Shown here one piece after another: positions 53,512 through 62,176 of a stretch of 64,000 nt of DNA (its first letter is position 1; each line of letters begins with the position of its first letter). The notes beneath the pieces were generated by a model. The model ran no database searches. It was not told where the DNA came from and saw nothing but the letters and a program-made list of their open reading frames with translations. Both the position numbers and the translations under genes were made by a program. The DNA lies in NCBI GenBank assembly GCA_017656295.1, contig JACDOC010000005.1:1-64000 (forward strand), given 5' to 3'. This DNA is from Bacillus sp. (in: firmicutes) (GTDB lineage Bacteria; Bacillota; Bacilli; Bacillales; JACDOC01).

Positions 53512-55008
53512 TTACATCTCTCCCTTTTCGAGGACATAAAGTTCATAATTCGGCATCGTAAGTATTCCGTCAGCAGCTTTCAATTGAATCGAGGATGAAT
53601 CTTTTTGCATGACCTTCACCTTCCAACCGTTTTCCGTTTTTACGACACCGTCTTGTTTTGTCATCGATTTTGCTATCCAGCTTAACAATGTTTTTCGAAT
53701 GTGCGGTTCGATCACCGGCAGTTCACGCAAAATAATTTTGTTGTCTTGAATGAGACTCTCTAACTCTTCTTTCTCACGTTTTTTCTCCAGCAAAAATTTC
53801 TCCATCATCTCCTGTTTTTCTCTTTCACGGGTTTCGATTGCTTCAGGTTTTGTCTTTTCACGGTAATGGCGAACGCGAGGCTTTACCGTCCATTCTGTCG
53901 GCTCTTCTTCCCAAATATCGCGATAAAAGTTTTCTGTTGCATCGTTTTCTGTTATGAGATGCTTCGTATGAAAACATCCGAAAACAACAGAGGATAGCCG
54001 GTGGGCATCTTCTAAACTCGGAAGCTCGGAAAACCACTTTGCTAAATGGAGAAAATCTTTCTTGCGGCTGCGGAAATTGTGATGACGTTCCCCCAGCCTT
54101 TGCACAACCCGGGTCATGCGGCGTATTGCTTCATTCGTTTGATGCTGAAGAAAATACAATTCACTCTCCCGACCGTCTCTGCCTAAAAACCATTCTTTTA
54201 AACCTTTCCATTTTTCGAACAAATCTTCCTCGAGTTGTTCTTTCGAAACTTTCATTTCTTCTAATCTCGGAATCGTCATTTGATAATCAGCAACAGTCGC
54301 AGCAAGTTTGCGAACATCATCTTCTGCGATATCTTCCAGCAACTTTTCAATTTTTAATGATGTTTTCTGTAAGGCGACGATGAAATCCCGTAAATATGTC
54401 GTAAATTTTTCTTTATATACAAGAAACGCTTCCGACATCATTCGTTCTTCCGTGTTCTCACTGTTGAGGTAAGCGATGTAATCCGCAGAATTTTGAATGA
54501 TTTTTTTGAAATAATCGAACGTTTCTTCCCAAATTTGATTAATCTCTTCACGTTTTTCTTTAAAATCATTTTGTATAATATTTTCTATTCGAACGAGTGA
54601 AGAATATAAGCGGTCAAACCGCGTTTTTTCCAAAGACCCTCCGAATGAATCCCCCAGCTTTTCTAACGTGCGGATCATCCGCTCAATTTCGACCGTGTAA
54701 GGACTGCATTGATAACGAAACCGTTTCTTTTTAAATTCTTCGATTGTGCGGATATTCACCGTCTCTTGCCTGGCAATTAAGTTTTTCCATTTGACAAGCT
54801 GATCTAAATCCTGCTGCAGATCGTCTTCTGTATATTTCCGAAACTCCTCATGCTTTTTTAAAAACTCAAATACTTCTTCAGGAAACAAATATTGCCGCAT
54901 TCGTTCATGCTGCATATAAAAATATCTTAAAATCGCCCGATAGCGATATGCATTATCCGTTGCCAAATACTTTGCTTCTGTAATTGGCTTCAGCCATGAA
55001 GAATCCAT
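53512..55008 (-). CDS. jetA: Wadjet type II JetA, kleisin subunit
   Basis: The 498-residue product fits the DUF2397 (TIGR02677) family, the kleisin that links the JetC heads. The N-terminal winged helix (about 8-110, with LATDNAYRYRAILRYFYMQHE) and the long helical middle are typical. AAGGTGA precedes the ATG. It opens the jetABCD operon. Systems of this kind protect against plasmid transformation by cutting closed circular DNA. Confidence 0.87.
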   Translation of the reverse strand: MDSSWLKPITEAKYLATDNAYRYRAILRYFYMQHERMRQYLFPEEVFEFLKKHEEFRKYTEDDLQQDLDQLVKWKNLIARQETVNIRTIEEFKKKRFRYQCSPYTVEIERMIRTLEKLGDSFGGSLEKTRFDRLYSSLVRIENIIQNDFKEKREEINQIWEETFDYFKKIIQNSADYIAYLNSENTEERMMSEAFLVYKEKFTTYLRDFIVALQKTSLKIEKLLEDIAEDDVRKLAATVADYQMTIPRLEEMKVSKEQLEEDLFEKWKGLKEWFLGRDGRESELYFLQHQTNEAIRRMTRVVQRLGERHHNFRSRKKDFLHLAKWFSELPSLEDAHRLSSVVFGCFHTKHLITENDATENFYRDIWEEEPTEWTVKPRVRHYREKTKPEAIETREREKQEMMEKFLLEKKREKEELESLIQDNKIILRELPVIEPHIRKTLLSWIAKSMTKQDGVVKTENGWKVKVMQKDSSSIQLKAADGILTMPNYELYVLEKGEM

Positions 55009-55577
55009 TACGCATCACCTTATGAATTATGTTTCATCCCTATTGTAATAGATTTAAAGAGAAGATTGGGTGAAAATTCCCGAAAATTTGTAAAACCAAG
55101 GGGGTATAACCAACCAAAATAAATCCCCTTATTGAAGACAGAAAAAAGAAAGCACATCTGTCAATTATAAGGGTATCATATCAAATCGAGAGGCTTTATG
55201 TTTCTTAAATTCTACCAAACTCGACAATCTCCTGGATTTTTCTAAGCACAACTTATAAATCATGTACTCACCATTATTCGTCGATACCTTATATCATTGG
55301 TGGTTGTAATTATTAAGTTCGATCACTTCTGAAGAGGAATGTTTTCAGAGAATCCTTTGATGGCACAGTTGTGTGCCTATAGTCAAAAATTTACTTCGGG
55401 GCGTGCCAGGCACGCAAACAAGCCAAAGTACAAAAGGACGGGTCATTTATTTCACCTTGGTATGCTAATTTACTAATTACTCTTCACGATTATTTTAGAG
55501 CCTTTACATTGTTAGACGTGCTGATTAAGACAGATTTCTAAATATTTGTTTTTCAAGGTTCCCAAGCACGCCCCCTT
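55009..55577. other. Intergenic stretch upstream of jetA
   Basis: No gene is seen. It should hold the jetABCD promoter, but I could not fix -35/-10 boxes. It contains the REP-like repeat listed next. Confidence 0.5.
55392..55413 (+). repeat. 22-bp repeat with GTGCCAGGCAC core, copy 1
   Basis: This sequence recurs without change at 56657-56678. Its core GTGCC-A-GGCAC is a perfect palindrome. The two copies lie on each side of the broken Rpn gene. Confidence 0.85.
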
Positions 55578-56474
55578 AGTCTTCCAATATGTTACGAACT
55601 TCCTCTTCTTCTACTTCCAGCAACTCTACAATTTGTACGATGCCCATTCCTTTTGCTTTCATTTTGCTAATTAAATCACGCTCTTTTTTCTTCATTCCTT
55701 CCTCAAATCCCGCCTACCGTTCGCCGCGGATGTTGGAAAGCTGGTCGCGCAGCCATTTCAGCCGCATTTCATAGGCATAGCGATTTTCCGGGTTAACGCT
55801 TAGTTTTTCCCACTCTTCCAGCGCTTCGCGGATTTCCTCCTCATTCATCGCCAACACCTCCAATTCGTTTATAATCTGTTCATCTACGTCTCGTTTCCGG
55901 GAATCGACTGCCGATAACATCATTAGCTATGGCCATTCGGCGGATTTTTTCATCTCACGTCTATATTTCTTCCATTTTACCATAAACTGTGACAATTCAA
56001 TCGCATTGAATTCAAGGTGAGGGCTCCAAAGGAAATGTTCTTCATCTTCCCGGATGTGAAACACGGTGTGGAAGCGGTCCGTTTGTGAGGGAATAGCGGG
56101 TAGTTGAAGATCGTGATCATAATCGTTAGCGGAAGTTCGCTATATTCCTGTCCTTTTGAAAGAGAAAACGAAAACAACCGCGCCCAATAATACAGCACCC
56201 TTTCTGGCATATCGTACTGATAGACGACTTGGATTTCAACGTTGATTCGTTCGCCAAGGTTAGTGATCACGAGCAGATCCAATCGGCTCATCTTGACATC
56301 TTCCGTCTCTTTCGGAAGTTCGGTATTTTCATATTCCACATCAACAAACCGATCGCGGCCGATTCGGTCCAAAAGCCCGTTCAAAAAAGCAATTGTGATA
56401 CGCTTTCGACTCGGGTGGCCGAACAGCTGCTTAAACATAAAATCCATTTTCAAGTAGAGGTATTCTTTTGGCAT
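55578..56474 (-). pseudogene. Rpn-family nuclease/transposase pseudogene
   Basis: The pieces give a Rpn (recombination-promoting nuclease, PD-(D/E)XK) protein: YLKMDFMFKQLFGHP, SRLDLLVITNLGERINVEIQV with the Asp and the EIQ active-site motif, YWARLFSFSLSKGQEYSELP, then FHIREDEEHFLW and the helical C-terminus with LRDQLSNIRGER. A frameshift at about 56100, an in-frame TAG at about 55925 and another at about 55714 destroy it. The start with AAAGGATGG is still present. Confidence 0.88.
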
Positions 56475-56590
56475 GGAGAACCATCCTTTCGGGGAAATTT
56501 TGAGAGGAGATAGGTGGATACGATTTTATTAAAGCGGAATGAAGAGGGAAAAATCAAGATTCTAAACTGAATTTCCTGGATAAAAATAGT

Positions 56591-56635
56591 AAGAGAGCCG
56601 AGTGATTTTTTGGAATTACGGACTCTCTTTTTCTG
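56591..56635. terminator. Terminator-like hairpin upstream of the Rpn gene
   Basis: GAGAG-CCG pairs with CGG-A-CTCTC (one bulge) and is followed by TTTTT on the plus strand. Confidence 0.6.
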
Positions 56636-56656
56636 ATAATCTAATCATCTTCGACA

Positions 56657-56678
56657 TACTTCGGGGCGTGCCAGGCAC
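56657..56678 (+). repeat. 22-bp repeat with GTGCCAGGCAC core, copy 2
   Basis: Identical over 22 bases to 55392-55413 and in the same direction. Confidence 0.85.
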
Positions 56679-56937
56679 CGATCCCTTATTACGACTTAGC
56701 TCGAAACAGCGACCTCTACCCTGTCAAAACCAATTATGGAATTTCTGATAATTTCTCGAAATGTCCGCAACCCTACTCGTATCAAGGGTTGTGGTCGCTT
56801 TTATGATTAATTAATATCCTGGTGTAATCGTCAATTATTTAAAGTATGTGACCAGTTTGGTGACCAAGATACCTTATTGACTCGCTAAACGTATAGGGAA
56901 AAAGAAATAAAATAGACCCTTTATTATTTAATATCCA

Positions 56938-57279
56938 TTACATTCTTACTGCATCTTTTTGATGCAAATCTGTAGTAAAATAATATCCCTCTTTAAAGTT
57001 AGAGTTTTGACAAATAGTACAAGCCTCAATACTTTTCTTTAATTTATATATTCTACCACAATTAGAACATTTTTTTACAAAAATAGTATCAACTACACCC
57101 AAATCTCTAGCACGTAACAATAATTGATAAGACAAATCTATTGATATATTTAGATTTTTACCCACCCTTTTTGGAGTAAAAAGTTCCGAAGAAGAATGAA
57201 AGCTTACTAACAAAGTATCTAAGGCTTTTACCAATTCTCTATCGTAGTTTTTTAAATATCTCAGATTAACAAAATACAT
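56938..57279 (-). CDS. Winged-helix and zinc-ribbon protein of the TPR-channel operon
   Basis: The 113-residue protein has a helical, winged-helix-like N-terminal part (about 12-65, TPKRVGKNLNISIDLSYQLLLRARDLGVV) and a C-terminal zinc ribbon with CSNCG and CTIC (about 70-95). GAGGTGA precedes the ATG, 28 bases after the 494-residue gene. I do not recognise the family. It could be a DNA- or RNA-binding regulator of the operon or a subunit working with the larger zinc-ribbon protein. Confidence 0.75.
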   Translation of the reverse strand: MYFVNLRYLKNYDRELVKALDTLLVSFHSSSELFTPKRVGKNLNISIDLSYQLLLRARDLGVVDTIFVKKCSNCGRIYKLKKSIEACTICQNSNFKEGYYFTTDLHQKDAVRM

Positions 57280-57307
57280 TTTTTATCACCTCACACTGTA
57301 AAACAGC

Positions 57308-58792
57308 TTAGAAACGTGAAGTTGTTAATCCGTATTCCTTGATTATTTCATTTGCTTCCGGGGTATTCATTTTACTTAATTCAGCCACAATGCCTTTAAT
57401 CTTATTTACATCTCCTTCGTCAATTGCTTTCTCTAACATTTGCTTTTTTATTTTCAGAAGAACTCTTTCTTGATGAAATAGTTCCATTGGATCTATTGGA
57501 TCATCATTAAATTGTGGATCATTCATTCCTCGATTAGTATCAGCATCATTTCCTTCTGTAATATCAATATTGGAATTTTGAAGACAGGTAAGACCAGCAT
57601 CAGTAATACAATATATCTTTTTTATTCCTTTATAATCATACGTATAATTAATCCCAAGTGTTTCACATGATTCGCATATTAATTCTTTTTCTTGCTCTTT
57701 TAAATCATTTAAAGTTGTTACAAAATGTCCATTCTCACAATATAATTCGTAATTCAAGGATAAAAATCCTTGTTCACAAAGATAATTTAATACAATTTCA
57801 GTATCCTCAGCTGACAACGAAGTTCTAAAGCCAAAATATCTTTTAGAAAATCTTTTTAAAACATTTTTTTTGGTACCATCACAAAATTCTTTGAATAGTT
57901 CTATAAAGGACTGAGGATTTTCGATATTAAGTTTTGAATTTTGAGATAATGGTAGTCCCTTAACTGCAGAAATGATTTTAAGTATTATCTTATTAATTTC
58001 TTTTTCTGTTATTAATTTTGATAAACGTAAATTCCCTTTTGAAGATAATAAAATTTTTGCATCATAATCAGAAAGTGTTGACCAAACTGTTTCAGGACTT
58101 CCTTCAGTGCCAAGGTCAATAGTCACAATTTCCCCTTGTTCATCCTTAATATGAATGATTGCTCCATTTCTTACACTAATATTTTCTCCTTCTAATTGAG
58201 CTCTTTTTACATCAGCACCATCAGTTTCCCACATTATCGAAAACTCTTTAGCATTTAGTTCTTCAAGGATCGCTGTATAATATGAACGGTCAATACTAAG
58301 TGATGACAAGTTCTCAAAGGATCTAGAAAGCTGTCTTTCAAGCTGATTTTTAACCATAATATTTGAACGGACTTCTAATACGTTAATATCTTTATGTATT
58401 ACAATGATCCCGACTTGTTTTACCTGTACATTAATGTAATCCCAGCCGGCATTTATTCTTTTGGTTGTATAATCTTTCTCAACAAAGAAGTAATGTTTAT
58501 CTCCTCTATCGTCTCTATTCGTAATAATCCAATCCCCGAATTCAATATTGTCAATCGATTCAATATTCAAGTTATTATAAGTATATATATGTGAACTAAA
58601 AGGCTTAAATACGTATTTATATTTTTCAAGTAATGTGGTTTCGTATTCTGTATTTCTTTTAATATTCTCAATTACATTAGTCATATCTAAAGTTACATCA
58701 TCAAAATCATTTAAATCTAAATCACTTTTTATACTTTCTATTTCCCTCTTTGAAAACATATTTACTATTCTTGTTATATGATCTATAGTCAT
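57308..58792 (-). CDS. Unknown 494-residue zinc-ribbon protein of the TPR-channel operon
   Basis: I do not recognise the family. The N-terminal third looks mixed alpha/beta with a strand-rich part (about 75-150), the middle (about 165-300) is again mixed, and near residues 350-382 C-x3-H and C-x2-C (CENGH ... CESC) form a probable zinc ribbon. A polar linker precedes a helical C-terminus of about 60 residues. No membrane helix or known nuclease motif is seen. AGGAGG lies within the last codons of the channel gene, two bases of spacing between the genes, so the two are tightly coupled. It may be the sensor or trigger of the channel protein. Confidence 0.8.
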   Translation of the reverse strand: MTIDHITRIVNMFSKREIESIKSDLDLNDFDDVTLDMTNVIENIKRNTEYETTLLEKYKYVFKPFSSHIYTYNNLNIESIDNIEFGDWIITNRDDRGDKHYFFVEKDYTTKRINAGWDYINVQVKQVGIIVIHKDINVLEVRSNIMVKNQLERQLSRSFENLSSLSIDRSYYTAILEELNAKEFSIMWETDGADVKRAQLEGENISVRNGAIIHIKDEQGEIVTIDLGTEGSPETVWSTLSDYDAKILLSSKGNLRLSKLITEKEINKIILKIISAVKGLPLSQNSKLNIENPQSFIELFKEFCDGTKKNVLKRFSKRYFGFRTSLSAEDTEIVLNYLCEQGFLSLNYELYCENGHFVTTLNDLKEQEKELICESCETLGINYTYDYKGIKKIYCITDAGLTCLQNSNIDITEGNDADTNRGMNDPQFNDDPIDPMELFHQERVLLKIKKQMLEKAIDEGDVNKIKGIVAELSKMNTPEANEIIKEYGLTTSRF

Positions 58793-58794
58793 GA

Positions 58795-59631
58795 CTACCT
58801 CCTACTAACTTTCCTTAATACAATCGCAATAAACAGTGCCAACATTAGATTCCCAAGTAAAACTTCAATAGAAGTAAGAAAATTATATTTATTTAAAAGA
58901 TAAGGTGTAGTACTATACCCAGAAAACAAAGATAAACTGAATTTTAGACACAAAATAAAGTATTCTAATGAATAACTTGGTGTCTCATAAAAATTATTTT
59001 CGCTGTTATTATCAGGTATTTTAACATCTTGGAGTAAAAAATATATCAAACTAAAAAATAGTATAATGAACGTACTATTAACTATTAATCTAAAAATGCT
59101 TTCTCCGTAATTTGTTGTTACCTTGAAGATTTCATATTTAAGGTATTTAACTAATGACGGAAACCAATTTTTCTTTGAACTCCTCAGCAAATTCAAATAA
59201 TATATTCTTTTATAATCCATTTCATTAAAATATGCTCTACCGCAATTGTCGTAATCTCCTGAGTCGCCATAGTAATTTTTTGCTAATCCATAGCATTTAT
59301 ATGCTTGTTTATAGTCTTTAATTTCTAGGTATATAGTAGCTGCTTCTTGTACGCATTTTGCTGCATCACCATAATAGTTAATTGAGTAATATTTCATTGA
59401 GGCTTCTTCAAAATATACAGCTGCAGTCCTTATTTCTACCTCATCGACTGCTCTTAATTCTTTTTGCATCAAAGCTGCTCTTTTCAAAGATTCAGCAGAT
59501 AAGTATAGATTTCCTGCTTCTTCAAATGAAGAGGATAGATTATAAAATTCACTAATTAAAGATATTGATGCTTGTTTTAAGTTATCACTTTTTTGATTCA
59601 ATTCTTTATACCTACTTTTTAATTCTTCCAT
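58795..59631 (-). CDS. TPR and two-helix ion-channel fusion protein
   Basis: The 278-residue protein has an N-terminal soluble half (about 10-150) of TPR-like helix pairs (AAVYFEEASMKYY, AAKCVQEAATIYL, AYKCYGLAKNYYG), then a C-terminal Ion_trans_2-like module: helix 1 (about 182-203, FIILFFSLIYFLL), a pore-helix-like segment with FSLSLFSGYSTTP (about 228-242), and helix 2 (about 250-272). The filter-like SGYST differs from the usual TxGYGD, so the ion is uncertain. A membrane channel fused to a sensing domain is a common form of abortive-infection effector. GGGGAG precedes the ATG. Confidence 0.8.
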   Translation of the reverse strand: MEELKSRYKELNQKSDNLKQASISLISEFYNLSSSFEEAGNLYLSAESLKRAALMQKELRAVDEVEIRTAAVYFEEASMKYYSINYYGDAAKCVQEAATIYLEIKDYKQAYKCYGLAKNYYGDSGDYDNCGRAYFNEMDYKRIYYLNLLRSSKKNWFPSLVKYLKYEIFKVTTNYGESIFRLIVNSTFIILFFSLIYFLLQDVKIPDNNSENNFYETPSYSLEYFILCLKFSLSLFSGYSTTPYLLNKYNFLTSIEVLLGNLMLALFIAIVLRKVSRR

Positions 59632-59860
59632 ACAAATCTCCCCGAGTTAAAATAAGTAATAAATGGTTATACCCTTTAAGTATTGTCTATCTACTAGTAG
59701 TTAAAAAATACAACACAGCAATTAAATATTAACAAATTATAGTAATAAAAGGTATATTTCTCAAAAATACCACTTACTACAATTATAAATCCATATCCAA
59801 CTAATACAACAAAAAACTTAGTTCTAAAAGACTTCCTTTGTTAATAATATGATAATTAGA

Positions 59861-60235
59861 TTAACTTTTTATCATTTTCGTATTAGGAATAATCCTCTTA
59901 CTTAATTCGTTACTAATCTTCTCCGCTCGCATATCAAAGAACTTATCGTAATCATCGTCCCAAATTCCAAATGCATCTAAATCGTCTATAAGGTGCGTAT
60001 TCATTGTTTCCTCAAGAGATTCATTATGCTCCATAAACGCTTTCATATATTTGGACGGTGATTTTGCTTTTATCTTAATTTTATTTAAGAAAGCGTCGAC
60101 AATGGTGATATTGACAACATGATTAATATAAAAAGAATCCTCACCTTTCTTCTCTAAGTAGGCTTTTGGGAAGAAATGATGGTAATTGCGGCTGTTCGCT
60201 TGTTTAAGCCAGTCATTACTGATCCTTGACAGGTT
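59861..60235 (-). pseudogene. 3' fragment of a DUF262/HNH (GmrSD-like) gene
   Basis: A 124-codon open stretch without a proper start begins after an in-frame TAG. It encodes NYHHFFPKAYLEKKG, the HNH-type motif of the C-terminal nuclease domain in DUF262/DUF1524 (GmrSD-like) restriction proteins, then INHVVNITIVD and the helical end IWDDDYDKFFDMRAEKI. The N-terminal several hundred residues are gone. It is not functional. Confidence 0.75.
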
Positions 60236-60239
60236 CTAC

Positions 60240-60350
60240 CTATAAATCGAATGGCATCATTTTGGCACCAATCTCGGCACCACTCATGGCACCAATAAAA
60301 AGTCCTCTAAAGGTTGATGTGACAAGCTTTTTAACACCATTAACAATCAT
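60240..60350 (-). CDS. 36-residue glycine-zipper peptide
   Basis: AAAAGGAG lies at good spacing before the ATG. The product has glycines at 16, 20, 24 and 28, a perfect GxxxGxxxGxxxG zipper in the segment RGLFIGAMSGAEIGAKMM, after a short basic amphipathic start. Such zippers pack membrane helices, as in two-peptide bacteriocins and small toxins. No family was recognised, and it may be the start of a lost longer gene. It was too short for usual gene calling. Confidence 0.45.
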   Translation of the reverse strand: MIVNGVKKLVTSTFRGLFIGAMSGAEIGAKMMPFDL

Positions 60351-60513
60351 AAATGGATATCTCCTTTTAAAATTGCTTCTACTTTAGGATCATCAAAATT
60401 ATGAAATTCGTGATGAAAATAAATTCTCCTTCACATAAACAACTGCTGTCTCCCCACAACATAAGGAAATGATATTTCGGCGTTTCTAAGACAATATGAA
60501 AATATGAGAAACG

Positions 60514-60548
60514 AAAAAGGAACCAGAGTGTTTTGCCTCTGATTCCTT
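60514..60548 (-). terminator. Rho-independent terminator of the mtl operon
   Basis: AAGGAATCAGAGG pairs with CTCTGGTTCCTT-type bases (one G-T pair), followed by TTTTCGTTT on the minus strand, 25 bases after mtlD. Confidence 0.8.
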
Positions 60549-60573
60549 CTTACTAAACACAAACTGATCCCAT

Positions 60574-61731
60574 TTACTTTGTTTCTCTTAACCCTTCAAC
60601 ATATTTAATAATCGCATCGGCAAGAGGATGGTCTTTTTCTAATTGCGCATATTGAGATAGGGCTCCCTCGATGCCAGCTTTCATTATTGTTTCTTGCAGT
60701 TCGATTGCTTCAGGATCCTCTTGATAATCAAACAATAAGAGTGCAGCAATTCCTTTTGTCAAACCGGCCGGAACCTCATTGAATAATTCGTAATATTGCT
60801 TGGCCGGTTTCATTAAGCGGTCATTCGCTCCTACTTTGCGAATCGGTGAACGGGCGACTCTGACGATTTCATCTGAAATAGATGGATTTGTAAATCTATG
60901 AATAATTTTTTCTATATATTTCTTATGTTCATTTTCATTAAAGCCGTACCTTTTCACGAGTACAGCACCTGATTCGTTTAATGCCTGTTGTACATCAAAG
61001 TAAATTTCCTTATCATCCATCGCTTCTTTAATCGTTTGAAGCTTTTTGTTATATCCTAAGTAAGCAGCCATCGCATGCCCGGTATTGACGGTAAAAAGCT
61101 TTCTTTCAATATAAGGCAATAAATCATCCACAAGCTGCATGCCTCTCACGTTTGGCATGTCCCCAACAACATCCTTTTGTTCGACCACCCATTCAAAAAA
61201 CGGCTCAACGGTGACAGCCAGCGGATCGCTGTTTTTTTGGTTCGGAACGATGCGGTCGACGGCGCAATCCAGAAAACCATAGTTTCTTTCGAATAAACTT
61301 TTTTCTTCATCTGAAATTTTTTCAAACACTTTTTCCTTCAGGAAGGTCGTTCCGCCGATCATATTTTCACAAGCAATAATATTTAACGGTTTTTGATTGA
61401 CGGATAGTCTTTTGCGAAGTCCTTCCGCTAAGGTAGATGAGATGATCGGCAAAATATTCGGTCCAACCGCTGTTGTTACTAAATCTGCTTCTGTTAAATA
61501 ATGAATGACTTTGTCATTTTCTGTTTGGCTATTCACAGCGGATACGTTTCGAATGATTTCCTCTTTGCCGGATTCATCCGCGATGAGAACCCGGTATTCT
61601 TTTCTCTCATTTAACAGGTGGACAACTTCCTCATTGACATCGACAAAAACGACCTCATAACTTGATTGGGAAAGCAAGCTGCCAATAAATCCTCTCCCAA
61701 TATTTCCTGCACCAAAATGGACAGCCAACAT
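60574..61731 (-). CDS. mtlD: Mannitol-1-phosphate 5-dehydrogenase
   Basis: The 385-residue enzyme oxidises mannitol 1-phosphate to fructose 6-phosphate with NAD. The N-terminal Rossmann motif is [14 protein letters not shown], and the catalytic lysine region [20 protein letters not shown] near 215-240 is intact. It starts one base after mtlF and ends the operon. Confidence 0.95.
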   Translation of the reverse strand: MLAVHFGAGNIGRGFIGSLLSQSSYEVVFVDVNEEVVHLLNERKEYRVLIADESGKEEIIRNVSAVNSQTENDKVIHYLTEADLVTTAVGPNILPIISSTLAEGLRKRLSVNQKPLNIIACENMIGGTTFLKEKVFEKISDEEKSLFERNYGFLDCAVDRIVPNQKNSDPLAVTVEPFFEWVVEQKDVVGDMPNVRGMQLVDDLLPYIERKLFTVNTGHAMAAYLGYNKKLQTIKEAMDDKEIYFDVQQALNESGAVLVKRYGFNENEHKKYIEKIIHRFTNPSISDEIVRVARSPIRKVGANDRLMKPAKQYYELFNEVPAGLTKGIAALLLFDYQEDPEAIELQETIMKAGIEGALSQYAQLEKDHPLADAIIKYVEGLRETK

Positions 61732-61732
61732 G

Positions 61733-62170
61733 TTAGTTCACCTCGCTTAAAAGGCGGATGATATCCTCTTCGCTTGCTGCTTCGATGAGTTTTTGAATAT
61801 TTTCTTCCTCTGAACAAACAATCGCAATCTTCGAAAGAATTTCTAAGTGTTCATTGTCTTTTCCGGCAATTCCAATTAAAATTTTTGCGATATTTCCGTC
61901 GCCGAAATCTACCCCGTCCGGTACTTGGACGACAGAAATGCCCGCATGCTTGACGAGGCTTCTCGCATCCTCCGTACCATGAGGAATCGCAACAAAGTTC
62001 CCCATATACGTGGATGTCAGTTCTTCCCGTTCGAACATTTTATCAACATAAGAAGGTTCCACATACCCTTGTTCGACTAAAATGTTTCCCGTTAAACGGA
62101 TCGCTTCTGTTTTATCTGCAGCGTTTGCACGCAATACAATATTTTCTTTTTTCAATACTGCCATTGACAT
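61733..62170 (-). CDS. mtlF: Mannitol PTS EIIA component
   Basis: The 145-residue protein is an EIIA of the mannitol/fructose family. The phosphorylated histidine is in the [13 protein letters not shown] motif near residue 63. It passes phosphate from HPr to the EIICB transporter MtlA, which lies outside the window. AAGGAG, placed across the mtlR stop, precedes the ATG at 62170. Confidence 0.93.
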   Translation of the reverse strand: MSMAVLKKENIVLRANAADKTEAIRLTGNILVEQGYVEPSYVDKMFEREELTSTYMGNFVAIPHGTEDARSLVKHAGISVVQVPDGVDFGDGNIAKILIGIAGKDNEHLEILSKIAIVCSEEENIQKLIEAASEEDIIRLLSEVN

Positions 62171-62176
62171 GCTGAT

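Noticed and set aside
56815-56890. Open 3' end on the plus strand (ending CDQFGDQDTLLTR) that might be the tail of a phage integrase
   Set aside because: It is too short and has no recombinase motif, so the likeness is not enough to call a pseudogene.
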